DNA from: Acetobacteraceae bacterium
GTDB lineage: Bacteria > Pseudomonadota > Alphaproteobacteria > Acetobacterales > Acetobacteraceae
Reading direction: 5' to 3'
Length of the DNA stretch: 51,863 nt
Assembly (NCBI GenBank): GCA_027487385.1
Contig: JAIYDS010000267.1
Location: 1 to 51,863, forward strand
The notes beneath the pieces were generated by a model, which made no database searches, was not told where the DNA came from, and was given only the letters and a program-made list of their open reading frames with translations. A program made the position numbers and the translations under genes. Numbering within the stretch: the stretch's first letter is position 1; the number at the start of each line of letters is the position of its first letter. Positions 42,769 through 51,863 of this stretch are shown here, piece by piece.

Positions 42769-44981
42769 GCCGCGAGCGCCGCCTCGGCCAGCGGCAATTC
42801 GATGCGGATCTCGGTGCCGCCCGCGGCGGAGATCGGGGCTGCGATGCGGCCGCCATGCGCCTCGACGATGGCGCGGCAGATCGAAAGCCCAATGCCCATG
42901 CCACCCTCCTTGGTGCTGACGAAAGGCTGGAAGAGGCGCTCGCGCACCTCGGGCGCCAGGCCCGGCCCGGCATCACGGAAGGTCAGAACGGCCCGCCCGC
43001 CCTCGCGTTGCAGGCTGACCGTGATGCCGGGCGCCTCCAGCCCTTCCGTCGCCTCGATGGCGTTGCGCAGCAGATTGACGAAGACCTGCTGCATCTGCAC
43101 CGGATCCGCCATGATCAGGCAGCCGGCCGCGCCCACATCCAGGCTGATATGGGGAGCCCCGCCGCGGCGCGCCGCCGTCACCAGCGCCACGCCATCGGCC
43201 ACGAGAGGGCCGAGCGAGACGAGGCGCAACTCCGTCTCCCCCCGGCCGACGAAATCGCGCAGCCGGCGCAGGATTTCGCCGGCCCGCAGGATCTGCGCGG
43301 CGGCTTCGCGCATGGCCTCCCGCGCGGCACCCACGCGGGCCGGATCGGGCGGATCCGCCTGCAGCATGCGCATGCCCGCCCGCAGGAAATTCCCCGCCGC
43401 GGTCAGCGGTTGGTTCAGTTCATGCGCGACGCCGAGACTCATGGCGGCGAGCGTATCGGCACGGGAAATGCGGCGCATCGCCTCCTCGGCCTGGCGCAGC
43501 CGGCCCTCCGTCGCGCGCCGGCGGGTGACATCGCGGGCAACGCCGACCAGGCCGACGATCCGGCCGGTGGAATCGCGCCAGGGGGCCTTCACCACCACGT
43601 AATCCCGCGCTTCCGTCCGGTGGCCTGGCATGGCGAGCCGGATCTCGTATTCCACGACCTCGCCGCCGCCGATGACCTCGCGGTCAATCTCGTTCAGCCG
43701 GTGGGCATCGGCCACATCCATGATGTCCTGATCGGTCCGGCCCAGGATATCGCCCTCTGAATGTCCCATGACGCGCGTGACGGCCTGGTTCACCAGAACG
43801 TAGCGAAGCTCGACATCCTTCACGAATATCTCGTCGGGGACCGATTCCACGACCGAGCGGAGCAATTGCCGCTCATCATCGATCTTCCGCGCCTGGGCGA
43901 GGCTGGTCTCCGCCAGGTGCCGCGCGGCCTCGGCCTCGCGCAGCGGGGCGCGGCGCGCCTCGGCCACGGCTGTCGCCAATTCCTCGAATTCCGCCACACG
44001 CACCATGGGCCGCGGCGGGCTCGGATTCGGGCCGGTCAGCCCGGCCAGCGGGCGCATCAGCCGACGGATGGAGCCATCCGCGAGCAGGCCGAGGGAGAGG
44101 ACGACGATGACGGCCAGCACCGCCGAGTCGAGCGCGGGGCGCTGCCAGGCGCGCAATTCCTCGGCACGGGTCGCACCCAGGAGGACCACCCAGCCGCTGG
44201 AAGGCACCCGCTCGAAGGCCATGAGCATTTCCTGCCCACCAGGACCCGTGCCCCGAAGCATGCCGCGCACCTGCCCGCCCATCCGCGCGAAGAGGTCTTC
44301 CGGGATCTCCGCCGACAGGCTCGCGCCGCTGGCGGTGGCGATTCCCACCACGGGCTGGTCCGGCGGGGCCAGCAGGAAACCGGCCGAGCCAAAGCTTCCC
44401 ACCGGTTGGCGCAGCAGCGCGCCGAGCCTGGCGGGGGCGATCGGCATGGCAAGCGCACCCACCACCTGGCCCCCCCGCCAAACCGGGACGGCAACGCTGG
44501 CGAGCGAACGCTCGATCAAGGGCAGCACGATGGGCGGCGCGAAGGCGGGGCGGCCCGTCCGCATGGCGCGGGCCGCGGGTCCATCCTCCAGCATGTCCGG
44601 CATGGCAGCGCCGAGCGGGAGGCGGCTGTTGACCAGTTGCCGCCGTGGCTCCTCCCGTCTGACGAAGATCGCGAAGCCCTCGAGCGGCGCCAGCACCTCG
44701 CGTGCCTGGGCATGGAAGGCTGCGAAGCCCTCGGGCCCACCATCCAGATGCGTCGAGGTGGCGAGCGCGTTCAACAGCAGCACCGCGCCCTCCAGCTCAC
44801 GGTCGACGGCCAGGGCGCGGGCGCGGGCGCCGGTCGCCAGGAGCTCCTCAGCATCGGTCTTTAGCCGGGCGGCCAGTTCGATGGTCAACCAGGCACCCAG
44901 CAACACCGCGGGCAGCAGAAGGATGCAGGCGAGCCGCAGAAGGTGTTGGCGCAGGCTCGGCGCGGGCTTGGGGGTGTGCAT
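42765..44981 (-). CDS. Membrane sensor histidine kinase with Cache-like and PAS domains
   Basis: This 738-residue kinase has a helix near residues 17-38, a periplasmic sensor of about 260 residues of Cache-like layout and a second helix (SAVLAVIVVLSLGLLADG). A PAS domain follows (SVPDEIFVKDVELRYVLVN). The kinase core has His520 (GVAHELNQPLTAAGN), the N-box NLLRNAIEAT and G-boxes DAGPGLAP and GMGIGLSICRAI. ATG 44981 gives a proper cytoplasmic N-terminus; a GTG 66 bp upstream would fall in a palindrome. Confidence 0.92.
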   Translation of the reverse strand: MHTPKPAPSLRQHLLRLACILLLPAVLLGAWLTIELAARLKTDAEELLATGARARALAVDRELEGAVLLLNALATSTHLDGGPEGFAAFHAQAREVLAPLEGFAIFVRREEPRRQLVNSRLPLGAAMPDMLEDGPAARAMRTGRPAFAPPIVLPLIERSLASVAVPVWRGGQVVGALAMPIAPARLGALLRQPVGSFGSAGFLLAPPDQPVVGIATASGASLSAEIPEDLFARMGGQVRGMLRGTGPGGQEMLMAFERVPSSGWVVLLGATRAEELRAWQRPALDSAVLAVIVVLSLGLLADGSIRRLMRPLAGLTGPNPSPPRPMVRVAEFEELATAVAEARRAPLREAEAARHLAETSLAQARKIDDERQLLRSVVESVPDEIFVKDVELRYVLVNQAVTRVMGHSEGDILGRTDQDIMDVADAHRLNEIDREVIGGGEVVEYEIRLAMPGHRTEARDYVVVKAPWRDSTGRIVGLVGVARDVTRRRATEGRLRQAEEAMRRISRADTLAAMSLGVAHELNQPLTAAGNFLRAGMRMLQADPPDPARVGAAREAMREAAAQILRAGEILRRLRDFVGRGETELRLVSLGPLVADGVALVTAARRGGAPHISLDVGAAGCLIMADPVQMQQVFVNLLRNAIEATEGLEAPGITVSLQREGGRAVLTFRDAGPGLAPEVRERLFQPFVSTKEGGMGIGLSICRAIVEAHGGRIAAPISAAGGTEIRIELPLAEAALAA

Positions 44982-45032
44982 CGCGGCGGCACCATGCCAG
45001 AGCCCAGCCGGAAGGGCCAAGCGGAAGCGCTG

Positions 45033-45062
45033 GACCGTGATCAACACAGGTTGATCACGGTC
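45033..45062. promoter_or_regulatory. Perfect 12-bp palindrome upstream of the sensor kinase
   Basis: GACCGTGATCAA (45033-45044), a 6-nt spacer and TTGATCACGGTC (45051-45062) match without error. It lies 52 bp before the kinase ATG and 60 bp after the TctC stop (both minus strand). No T run follows on either strand, so an operator is at least as likely as a terminator. Confidence 0.5.
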
Positions 45063-45121
45063 TGGCCTTTGCCGGGAGGCTGGTTCACGCCTTTGGTGAT
45101 TCCGGCCAAGGCGACCAGGCT

Positions 45122-46081
45122 CTACCGAGCCGGTGTGATCCGGCCGCGCAGCAGGCTCTCCCAGCGGGTCACCTCGGCCGTGACATAGCGCTGCGCGGCC
45201 TCAGGCGGGCTGGCCAGGATGCGATCCACGCCCAGCTCCGCCATGCGGCGGGCCATCGCCTCGGTGCCCATGGCGGCGGCGATGGCGCGGTGCAGCGTGG
45301 ACTGGATGGCCGGCGGCGTGGCGCTGGCGGTAAAGATCGCCTGCCAGACATTCATCTCGGCATCGAGGCCGATCTCCCGCAGGCTCGGCACCTCGGGCAG
45401 GGCCGGGCTGCGGCCGGCGCTGGTGACGGCGAAGGCGCGCGCCTGGCCGCCGCGCGCGGTCTGCACGCCGGTCAACGCCACGTCGAAAATCATGGCGATG
45501 CGGCCGGCCGCGAGGTCGAGCGTGGCGGGCGCACCGCCGCGATAGGGGATCTCGTTCAACTCCAGCCCGGCGGCGTTCAGGAAGAGCAGCGCGGCCATCT
45601 GGAGCGTGCCGCCACCGCCCGTGCTGCCATAGTCGAAGCGGCCCGGGGCGGCGCGCGCCATGGTGATGAATTCCCGCACGTCGCGCGCCGGATGGGCATT
45701 CGCCACCAGCATGACCATGGGCATTTCCGACAGCACCGAGACGGCCGTGAGCGCCGTGGTCACGTCGATCGGCGCATTGGGCACGACCAGCCGCAGCACG
45801 GAGTGGGAGGTGTTGTTGATCAGCAGCGTGTGGCCATCCGGCGCCGCCCGCGCCACCACCTCGGAGGCGACGATGCCGGCGCCGCCCGCCCGGTTCTCCA
45901 CCACGATGGGCTGCGGCAGATGGGTGGACATGGCTTCAGCCAGCACGCGGGCGCCCACATCGGTGGCGCCGCCCGCCGCGAAGGGAACGACCAGGCGGAT
46001 GGGCCGGTCGGGGAAGGCCAGGGCCGGCGTGGCGAAAGCGAAGGCGGCAAGGCCGGCCAGCAGCAGGCGGCGCAGGGACAT
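45122..46081 (-). CDS. Bug/TctC-family tripartite tricarboxylate receptor (orphan)
   Basis: This 319-residue periplasmic receptor has the signal peptide MSLRRLLLAGLAAFAFATPALA. Family blocks are PIRLVVPFAAGGATDVGARV, ENRAGGAGIVASEVVARAAP and IPYRGGAPATLDLAAGRIAM. No TctA/TctB is near. The two-component genes lie downstream on the same strand and could sense the same compound, as in Bug-linked signalling systems. It starts 41 bp behind the MarR gene. Confidence 0.92.
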   Translation of the reverse strand: MSLRRLLLAGLAAFAFATPALAFPDRPIRLVVPFAAGGATDVGARVLAEAMSTHLPQPIVVENRAGGAGIVASEVVARAAPDGHTLLINNTSHSVLRLVVPNAPIDVTTALTAVSVLSEMPMVMLVANAHPARDVREFITMARAAPGRFDYGSTGGGGTLQMAALLFLNAAGLELNEIPYRGGAPATLDLAAGRIAMIFDVALTGVQTARGGQARAFAVTSAGRSPALPEVPSLREIGLDAEMNVWQAIFTASATPPAIQSTLHRAIAAAMGTEAMARRMAELGVDRILASPPEAAQRYVTAEVTRWESLLRGRITPAR

Positions 46082-46121
46082 GGTTTCCTCCAGGGTTCTT
46101 GCCCCCGGGGTGTAACGGGAT

Positions 46122-46634
46122 TCAGCCGCCTTGGGAAAGCGCCCCGGCCGGGGGTTCAAGCCCGCCCAGCCAGGCCGAGAGCAGCGGCCCCAGCGCCGCC
46201 CGCTCCGCCGCATCCAGATGCGCCACCAGCCGCGCCTGCGTGGCGACATGCGCGGCCAGAACGCCATCCACCAGCGCCCGCCCGCCCGGGGTGAGCGCGA
46301 TCAGCACGCTGCGCCCATCGGCCGGGTTGGGCCGCCGCAGGACATGGCCGGCCTTTTCCAGCTGGTCCACCCGATGCGTCATGGTGCCGGAGGTGATCAT
46401 CATCGTCCCCAGCAGGTCATTCGGGGAAAGCGCGAAGGGCGGGCCGGCGCGGCGCAGCGTGGCCAGCACGTCGAAGCTGGCGAAGTTCAGCCCATGGGTC
46501 GCGAGCGTTGCCTCCATCTCGCGCATCAGATGGCGGGAGAGCCGCAGAACGCGGCCGATCAGCCCCATCGGGCCGACATCGAGGTCCGGGCGTTCGCGCG
46601 CCCATTGGGCAAGGACGAGGTCGAGATGGTCCAT
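46122..46634 (-). CDS. MarR-family transcriptional regulator (possibly quinone-responsive)
   Basis: The protein has 170 residues with a winged-helix core. The first part is LRLSRHLMREMEATLATHGL, the recognition helix region is MMITSGTMTHRVDQLEKAG and the wing is RRPNPADGRSVLIALTPGG. It is divergent from the DMT exporter and hydroquinone reductase genes across 78 bp holding two TCTTGA-n2-TCAAGA-like palindromes. It is therefore very likely the repressor of that operon. It has no cysteine, so thiol switching (as in OhrR) is excluded. Confidence 0.9.
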   Translation of the reverse strand: MDHLDLVLAQWARERPDLDVGPMGLIGRVLRLSRHLMREMEATLATHGLNFASFDVLATLRRAGPPFALSPNDLLGTMMITSGTMTHRVDQLEKAGHVLRRPNPADGRSVLIALTPGGRALVDGVLAAHVATQARLVAHLDAAERAALGPLLSAWLGGLEPPAGALSQGG

Positions 46635-46656
46635 GCGCCCTTTTGCGAGCGATATA

Positions 46657-46698
46657 TCTTGAACTCAAGAGAAAACGGCTTATCTTGATGTCGAGATA
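46657..46698. promoter_or_regulatory. Promoter of the exporter operon with two MarR-type palindromes
   Basis: Palindrome 1 is TCTTGA-AC-TCAAGA (46657-46670, perfect). Palindrome 2 is TATCTTGA-TG-TCGAGATA (46681-46698, one mismatch). A promoter with -35 TTGAAC (46659-46664), a 16-bp spacer and -10 TATCTT (46681-46686) lies across both sites. The pattern resembles sites of MhqR-like repressors. Confidence 0.6.
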
Positions 46699-46712
46699 AA
46701 TTGGAAAACCCG

Positions 46713-47588
46713 ATGCGCCGCAGCACGGACCTTGCCCTCACCGCCCTGGCCCCGGCCATCTGGGGCAGCACCTACCTGGTGACGACGGAGTTGCTGGGCG
46801 GCTGGGATTCCCTGGCCCTGGCCCTGCTGCGCGCGCTGCCGGCCGGCATCCTGCTGCTGCTGGTGATGCGGCAATGGCCGCATGGGGTCTGGTGGCATCG
46901 CGCCCTGGTGCTGGGCATCCTGAACTTCTCCTTCTTCTGGGTGATGCTCTTCATCTCGGCGCATCGCCTGCCGGGCGGCGTGGCGGCGACGGTGGGGGCG
47001 ATCCAGCCCCTGTTTGTCCTCCTGCTGGCCGGGCCGGTGCTCGGCAGCACGATCCGGCCCGCCGCGGTGCTGGCGGCGCTGGCCGGCATGCTGGGCGTGG
47101 CGCTGCTGGTGCTGGCGCCCGGCGCCGCGCTGGACCTGTGGGGCATCGCGGCCGGCCTGGCCGGCGCCAGCGCCATGGCCGCCGGCACGGTGCTGACGCG
47201 CAAATGGCAGCCACCCGTCTCGCCGCTGACCTTCACCGCCTGGCAGCTCACCGCGGGGGGCCTGGTGCTGCTGCCTGTTCTGCTCTGGTGGAGCCCGGAT
47301 CTCCCGGCACTTTCCCTGCACAGCGCGGCCGGGCTCATTTACCTGGGGCTGATCGGCGCTGCCGGGACCTATATCCTCTGGTTCCGCGGCATTGCGCGGC
47401 TGGGGCCCGGGGTGGTCGCACCGCTCGGGCTGCTCAGCCCCGTCTCGGCCGTGCTGCTGGGGTGGATGGTGCTGGGCCAGACGCTCTCGCCAGTGCAGAT
47501 GCTGGGGATGGCGGTGGTGATCGGCAGCATCGTGGCGAGCCAATTCCTGCAACCGCCGCCCCCTTCCCCCATCCTGGCCAAGGAGTGA
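46713..47588 (+). CDS. EamA/DMT-family membrane exporter
   Basis: The protein has 291 residues with ten predicted membrane helices in two EamA repeats (ALTALAPAIWGSTYLVTTEL at the start of the first, GIAAGLAGASAMAAGTVLTR at the start of the second). Members export metabolites or drugs. ATG 46713 is chosen over a TTG 12 bp upstream. Its end holds the AAGGAG for the next gene, 4 bp away, so both are translated together. It is probably under the divergent MarR. Confidence 0.9.
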   Translation: MRRSTDLALTALAPAIWGSTYLVTTELLGGWDSLALALLRALPAGILLLLVMRQWPHGVWWHRALVLGILNFSFFWVMLFISAHRLPGGVAATVGAIQPLFVLLLAGPVLGSTIRPAAVLAALAGMLGVALLVLAPGAALDLWGIAAGLAGASAMAAGTVLTRKWQPPVSPLTFTAWQLTAGGLVLLPVLLWWSPDLPALSLHSAAGLIYLGLIGAAGTYILWFRGIARLGPGVVAPLGLLSPVSAVLLGWMVLGQTLSPVQMLGMAVVIGSIVASQFLQPPPPSPILAKE

Positions 47589-47592
47589 GCCC

Positions 47593-48570
47593 ATGGGTGT
47601 CCTGCTGAACGGCGTCTGGACGGAGGAGAGCGCCCTGCCCGCCACGCCGGGCGGCGTCTTCATCCGCCGCGAATCGCAGTTCCGGAACTGGATCACGCCC
47701 GATGGCGCCCCAGGCCCCAGCGGCGAGGGCGGCTTCGCGGCCGAGGCCGGGCGCTATCACCTGATCATTTCGCTGGCTTGCCCCTGGGCGCATCGCGCGC
47801 TGATCTTCCGGGCGCTGAAGGGGCTGGAGGGGATGGTCTCCCTCTCCATCACCCATTGGCTGATGGGCGCGCAGGGCTGGAGCTTCGCCGAAGGCCCGGG
47901 CGTGGTGCCCGACCCCATCCTGGGGGCTGCCCATCTGCATCAGCTCTATTGCGCCGCCGAACCGGGCTACACCGGCCGCGTCACCGTGCCGATCCTGTGG
48001 GACAAGGCGCGCGGGCGGATCGTGAACAATGAATCCGCCGAGATCATCCGCATGTTCAATTCGGCCTTCGACGGAATCGGCGCCCGCGAGGGCGATTTCT
48101 ATCCCGCGGCGCTGCGGCCGGAGATTGATGCGCTGAACGCGCGCATCTACGCGGCGGTGAACAATGGCGTGTATCAGGTGGGCTTCGCGCGAAGCCAAAC
48201 GGCCTACGACGCCGCCATCGGCCCGCTCTTCGACATGCTGGCGGAGCTGGAAGCCCGGCTCGGCCGCTCACGCTACCTGCTGGGGGACCAGGTGACCGAG
48301 GCCGATTGGCGCCTCTTCACGACCCTGATCCGCTTCGATCCTGTCTATGTCGGGCATTTCCGCTGCGACCGGCGCCGCATCGTGGATCACCCGAACCTCT
48401 GGGCCTGGCTGCGGGAGCTGTATCAGTGGCAAGGCATCGCGGCGACAGTGGATTTCGACCATATCCGCCGGCACTACTACCTCAGCCACAAAATGCTGAA
48501 CCCGGGCGGCATCCTGCCCGCCGGGCCGGAGCTGGATTTCCACGCGCCGCATGGTCGCGAAACGCTGTGA
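47593..48570 (+). CDS. Glutathionyl-hydroquinone reductase (Xi-class glutathione transferase)
   Basis: At 325 residues this is the usual length. The catalytic Cys63 lies in the signature SLACPWAHRALIFR, followed by VPILWDKARGRIVNNESAEI and the C-terminal helical domain (YLLGDQVTEADWRLFTTLIRFD). It removes glutathione from glutathionyl-hydroquinones, helping to recycle quinones. In operon with the exporter and opposite a MarR gene it suggests defence against quinones or phenolic compounds. A tRNA gene follows on the other strand. Confidence 0.93.
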   Translation: MGVLLNGVWTEESALPATPGGVFIRRESQFRNWITPDGAPGPSGEGGFAAEAGRYHLIISLACPWAHRALIFRALKGLEGMVSLSITHWLMGAQGWSFAEGPGVVPDPILGAAHLHQLYCAAEPGYTGRVTVPILWDKARGRIVNNESAEIIRMFNSAFDGIGAREGDFYPAALRPEIDALNARIYAAVNNGVYQVGFARSQTAYDAAIGPLFDMLAELEARLGRSRYLLGDQVTEADWRLFTTLIRFDPVYVGHFRCDRRRIVDHPNLWAWLRELYQWQGIAATVDFDHIRRHYYLSHKMLNPGGILPAGPELDFHAPHGRETL

Positions 48571-48585
48571 TGGAGAGGGGGAAAC

Positions 48586-48661
48586 TGGGGCGATCGACGG
48601 GACTCGAACCCGCGACATCCAAGACCACAACCTGGCGCTCTACCAACTGAGCTACGACCGC
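48586..48661 (-). tRNA. tRNA-His(GTG)
   Basis: The cloverleaf reads on the minus strand: acceptor GCGGTCG/CGATCGC, D-arm AGCTCAGTTGGTAGAGC, anticodon loop TTGTGGT with anticodon GTG, T-arm GCGGGTTCGAGTCCCGT and a genomically encoded CCA. Base 73 is C and the base before the acceptor (48662) is an encoded G, giving the G-1:C73 pair specific to tRNA-His. Confidence 0.95.
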
Positions 48662-48734
48662 CGCATCGCGGGCTGGATAGGCCCGCCATGGGGCTTGCGT
48701 CAACCCGCGCCCCGCAGGGTAGCGCGGGTCAGGG

Positions 48735-49925
48735 CTAACCCGCCGCGCGGCGGCCCCCCTGGCGGGCCTCCATCCAGCCGCGAATGCGGGAGAGCGCCTC
48801 GCGCAGCACGCTCTCATTCTTGCAGAAGGCGAAGCGCGCATAGTGGTTGGGCGGGTTCTCGCCCGCATAGAAAGCGGTCACGGGAATCGCCGTCACCTTG
48901 GCTTCCTCGGTCAGCTGGCGGCAGAAGGCCACGTCATCACCGGTGAAGCCGATGGAGCGGATATCGGCCGTCACGAAATAGCTGCCCATGGCGGGCAGCA
49001 CCTGAAAGCCCAGCTCCGTCAGCCCCGCCGCCAGGATGTCCCGCCGCGCGGCCAAGTCGGCGCCGAGCGAGGCGAAATAGGCGTCATCCTTGGCGAGGCC
49101 GACGGCCACGGCGCGCTGCAGGTTGGGCGGCGTGGTGAAGGTCAGGTTCTGGTGCGCCTTGGCGACATTGGGCTGGATCGCCCGGTCGCAGGTCACGTAG
49201 CCGACCTTCCACCCGGTCAGGTTGAAGGTCTTGCCGGCGCTGCCGATGCGCAAGGACCGCTCGCGCATGCCGGGCAGCGTCATCAGCGGGATGTGCTTCC
49301 AGCCATCATAGGTCAGGTGCTCATAGACCTCGTCGCAGATGGCGTAGCAATCGTGGCGCGTGACGAGGTCGGCGATGAAGGCGAGTTCGGCCGCGGTGAA
49401 GACCTTGCCGGTCGGGTTCATCGGCGTGTTGAAGAGGATGGCCTTGGTCTTGGGGCCGAAGGCGGCGGCCAGCTCAGCGCGCGGCAATTCCCACTTGGGC
49501 GGATTCAGGCGGACGATGCGAGGCACAGCGCCCAGCAGCTTCACCGTGGGCGCATAGGTGTCATAGAGCGGCTCGATCAGCACCACCTCATCACCCGGGT
49601 TGAGCACGGCCATCAGGCTCGCCGTGATGGCTTCCGTGGCGCCGGAGGTGACGACGATCTCGGCATTGGGGTCCACCTCGATGCCGTAGAAGCGCTTGTT
49701 GGCGGCGGCGACGGCCTGGCGCAGCTCGGGCACGCCGGTCATGGGCGGATACTGGTTGCGGCCATCCATCAGCGCGTCGGCGGCGGCCTTCAGCACATCG
49801 GGCGGGCCGTCATAATCGGGGAAGCCCTGGCCCAGATTGATCGCGCCATGCTGCACCGCGAGCGCGGACATGACGGTGAAGATCGTCGTGCCCGTGGCGG
49901 AGAGCAACTCATTCATCGGCTTCAT
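48735..49925 (-). CDS. Class I/II pyridoxal-phosphate aminotransferase
   Basis: The protein has 396 residues. The start INLGQGFPDYDGPP is typical of the kynurenine/methionine aminotransferase (YbdL) and DapC-like group. TSGATEAI binds PLP phosphate, FNTPMNPTGK and CDEVYEHL hold the Asn and Asp/Tyr, and the PLP lysine is in GSAGKTFNLTGWKVGY. It transfers amino groups between amino acids and 2-oxo acids in the cytoplasm; exact specificity is open. ATG 49925 is preferred, with 49916 possible. Confidence 0.88.
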   Translation of the reverse strand: MKPMNELLSATGTTIFTVMSALAVQHGAINLGQGFPDYDGPPDVLKAAADALMDGRNQYPPMTGVPELRQAVAAANKRFYGIEVDPNAEIVVTSGATEAITASLMAVLNPGDEVVLIEPLYDTYAPTVKLLGAVPRIVRLNPPKWELPRAELAAAFGPKTKAILFNTPMNPTGKVFTAAELAFIADLVTRHDCYAICDEVYEHLTYDGWKHIPLMTLPGMRERSLRIGSAGKTFNLTGWKVGYVTCDRAIQPNVAKAHQNLTFTTPPNLQRAVAVGLAKDDAYFASLGADLAARRDILAAGLTELGFQVLPAMGSYFVTADIRSIGFTGDDVAFCRQLTEEAKVTAIPVTAFYAGENPPNHYARFAFCKNESVLREALSRIRGWMEARQGGRRAAG

Positions 49926-50572
<647 letters not shown>

Positions 50573-50609
50573 GCTGAAGGCCCCCCTCCGGGGCACGAGT
50601 TTCGCCGCA

Positions 50610-50639
50610 CGCTGGCCCTGGGGGCGTCCCTGGCCAGCG
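50610..50639 (+). other. Stem-loop between glnB and glnA
   Basis: CGCTGGCC (50610-50617) and GGCCAGCG (50632-50639) form a perfect 8-bp stem in the 138-bp glnB-glnA gap. No T run follows. A smaller stem, CGCGGG-n5-CCCGCG, lies further down. These may process or attenuate the joint mRNA. Confidence 0.4.
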
Positions 50640-50710
50640 ATGCGGCGCCCGCGCGGGAGACGCCCGCGGGGAAATTTCCACAGGGACGCAGGCAACAGGA
50701 CAGAGACGAC

Positions 50711-51863
50711 ATGGCGATGAATTCCCCCGAGGCAGTCTCCAGGGTCATGGAAATGATCAAGGAGAACAGCGTGGAGTATGTGGACTTCCGCTTCACCGAC
50801 CCGCGCGGCAAGTGGCAGCACACCGCTCAGCACGTCTCCACCGTGGAAGAAGAGACCTTCGAGGAAGGGATCATGTTCGACGGCTCCTCCATCGCCGGCT
50901 GGAAGGCGATCAACGAGTCCGACATGATCCTGATGCCGGATGCGGCGTCGGCCTGCATGGACCCCTTCTCGGCCAAGCCGCAGCTGATCCTCTTCTGCGA
51001 CATCTATGAGCCCTCGACCGGCCAGCGCTACAACCGCGACCCGCGCTCGACCGCCAAGAAGGCCGAAGAGTATCTGAAGAGCACCGGCCTGGGCGACACC
51101 GCCTTCTTCGGCCCGGAAGCCGAGTTCTTCGTGTTCGACAACGTGAAGTTCGGCACGGGTGGCAATTTCGGCCACTACTCGCTGGACAGCATCGAAGGCC
51201 CCGGCGCCTCGATGAAGGACTTCCCCGAGGGCAACATGGGCCACCGCCCGGGCGTCAAGGGCGGCTACTTCCCGGTGAACCCGGTGGACTCCGAGGTGGA
51301 CCTGCGCGCCGAGATGCTCTCGACCATGATCGAGATGGGCGTCCCCGGCGAGAAGCACCACCATGAGGTGGCGCAGTCGCAGCATGAGCTCGGCACCAAG
51401 TTCGGCACGCTGGTGAAGCAGGCCGACTTCATGCAGATCTACAAGTACGTGATCCACAACGTGGCCCACAGCTACGGCAAGTCGGCCACCTTCATGCCGA
51501 AGCCGATCTATGGCGACAACGGCTCGGGCATGCACGTGCACCAGTCCATCTGGAAGGATGGCAAGCCGGTCTTCGCCGGCAATGCCTATGCGGATCTGTC
51601 GGAGACGGCGCTCTACTACATCGGTGGCATCATCAAGCATGCCAAGGCGCTGAACGCCTTCACCAACCCGCTGACCAACAGCTACAAGCGGCTGATCCCG
51701 GGCTTCGAGGCCCCCGTGCTGCTGGCCTATTCGGCCCGCAACCGCTCCGCCTCCTGCCGCATCCCCTACGCGACGAACCCCAAGGCCAAGCGCGTCGAGG
51801 TTCGCTTCCCGGATCCGGGTGCGAACCCCTACCTGGCCTTCGCCGCGATGATGATGGCGGGCC
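50711..51863 (+). CDS. glnA: Glutamine synthetase type I, N-terminal part
   Basis: About 384 codons are visible before the window ends; the full protein is about 470. It makes glutamine from glutamate, ammonia and ATP. Seen are [31 protein letters not shown] (the 50s loop region), the metal site [39 protein letters not shown] and [10 protein letters not shown]. The adenylylation tyrosine would lie beyond the edge. ATG 50711 is used; ATG 50717 is possible. Confidence 0.95.
   Translation, partial: MAMNSPEAVSRVMEMIKENSVEYVDFRFTDPRGKWQHTAQHVSTVEEETFEEGIMFDGSSIAGWKAINESDMILMPDAASACMDPFSAKPQLILFCDIYEPSTGQRYNRDPRSTAKKAEEYLKSTGLGDTAFFGPEAEFFVFDNVKFGTGGNFGHYSLDSIEGPGASMKDFPEGNMGHRPGVKGGYFPVNPVDSEVDLRAEMLSTMIEMGVPGEKHHHEVAQSQHELGTKFGTLVKQADFMQIYKYVIHNVAHSYGKSATFMPKPIYGDNGSGMHVHQSIWKDGKPVFAGNAYADLSETALYYIGGIIKHAKALNAFTNPLTNSYKRLIPGFEAPVLLAYSARNRSASCRIPYATNPKAKRVEVRFPDPGANPYLAFAAMMMAG

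Overview
The window is a 51.9 kb stretch of a very GC-rich, densely packed bacterial chromosome. Gene content points to an alphaproteobacterium of the Acetobacteraceae, most like Roseomonas and its relatives. The signs are three orphan Bug/TctC-type periplasmic receptors, many solute-binding proteins with short Tat-like leaders, a plant-type glutamate-cysteine ligase, a hydantoinase A/B pair, FixJ-type signalling and a glnB-glnA locus. This assignment is inference from gene families. No rRNA or other taxonomic marker is present. The only RNA gene is tRNA-His(GTG). I see no phage, insertion sequence or CRISPR array.

Layout. 1-5.6 kb: end of an ABC exporter (permease and ATPase), copper genes copC-copD, an orphan amino-acid-type binding protein coupled to a serine hydrolase, and two small proteins. 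5.5-10.8 kb (minus): a tightly overlapping operon of SDR, hydantoinase A, hydantoinase B and SDR. 10.9-12.9 kb: a 2-hydroxyacid dehydrogenase and a LysR regulator. 13.0-17.3 kb: a formylglycine-generating enzyme overlapping its likely sulfatase substrate, an exported HAD phosphatase and a DUF502 protein. 17.3-22.1 kb: a chemoreceptor, a flavin reductase and a two-module iron-type permease behind a Fur-like palindrome. 22.1-25.2 kb: a second formylglycine-type sulfatase with a TctC receptor, divergent from a MarR regulator. 25.2-33.9 kb: a WD40-cytochrome c fusion, a 20-residue tandem-repeat protein, a methyltransferase, ubiA, rsmE, glutamate-cysteine ligase, PPK2 and a TctC receptor. 34.0-41.2 kb: a minus-strand operon (amidohydrolase, leaderless SsuA/THI5-like protein, 2OG-Fe(II) oxygenase) diverging from a complete polyamine-type ABC importer across a palindromic control region. 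41.2-46.1 kb: an EEP-family hydrolase, a FixJ-type regulator with its sensor kinase, and a TctC receptor. 46.1-48.6 kb: a MarR regulator divergent from a DMT exporter and glutathionyl-hydroquinone reductase, with two operator-like palindromes over the predicted promoter. 48.6-51.9 kb: tRNA-His, an aminotransferase, glnB and the start of glnA.

How the genes work together. Most of the window is scavenging of small organic compounds (binding proteins, hydantoinase, amidohydrolase, sulfatases) under local regulators, mixed with housekeeping genes (ubiA, rsmE, gshA, glnBA). Three points stand out. A 40-bp repeat with a strong hairpin occurs four times, always just 3' of a stop codon. The MarR, DMT exporter and glutathionyl-hydroquinone reductase locus looks like a quinone-response system. 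Both SDR proteins of the hydantoinase operon lack the usual catalytic tyrosine.
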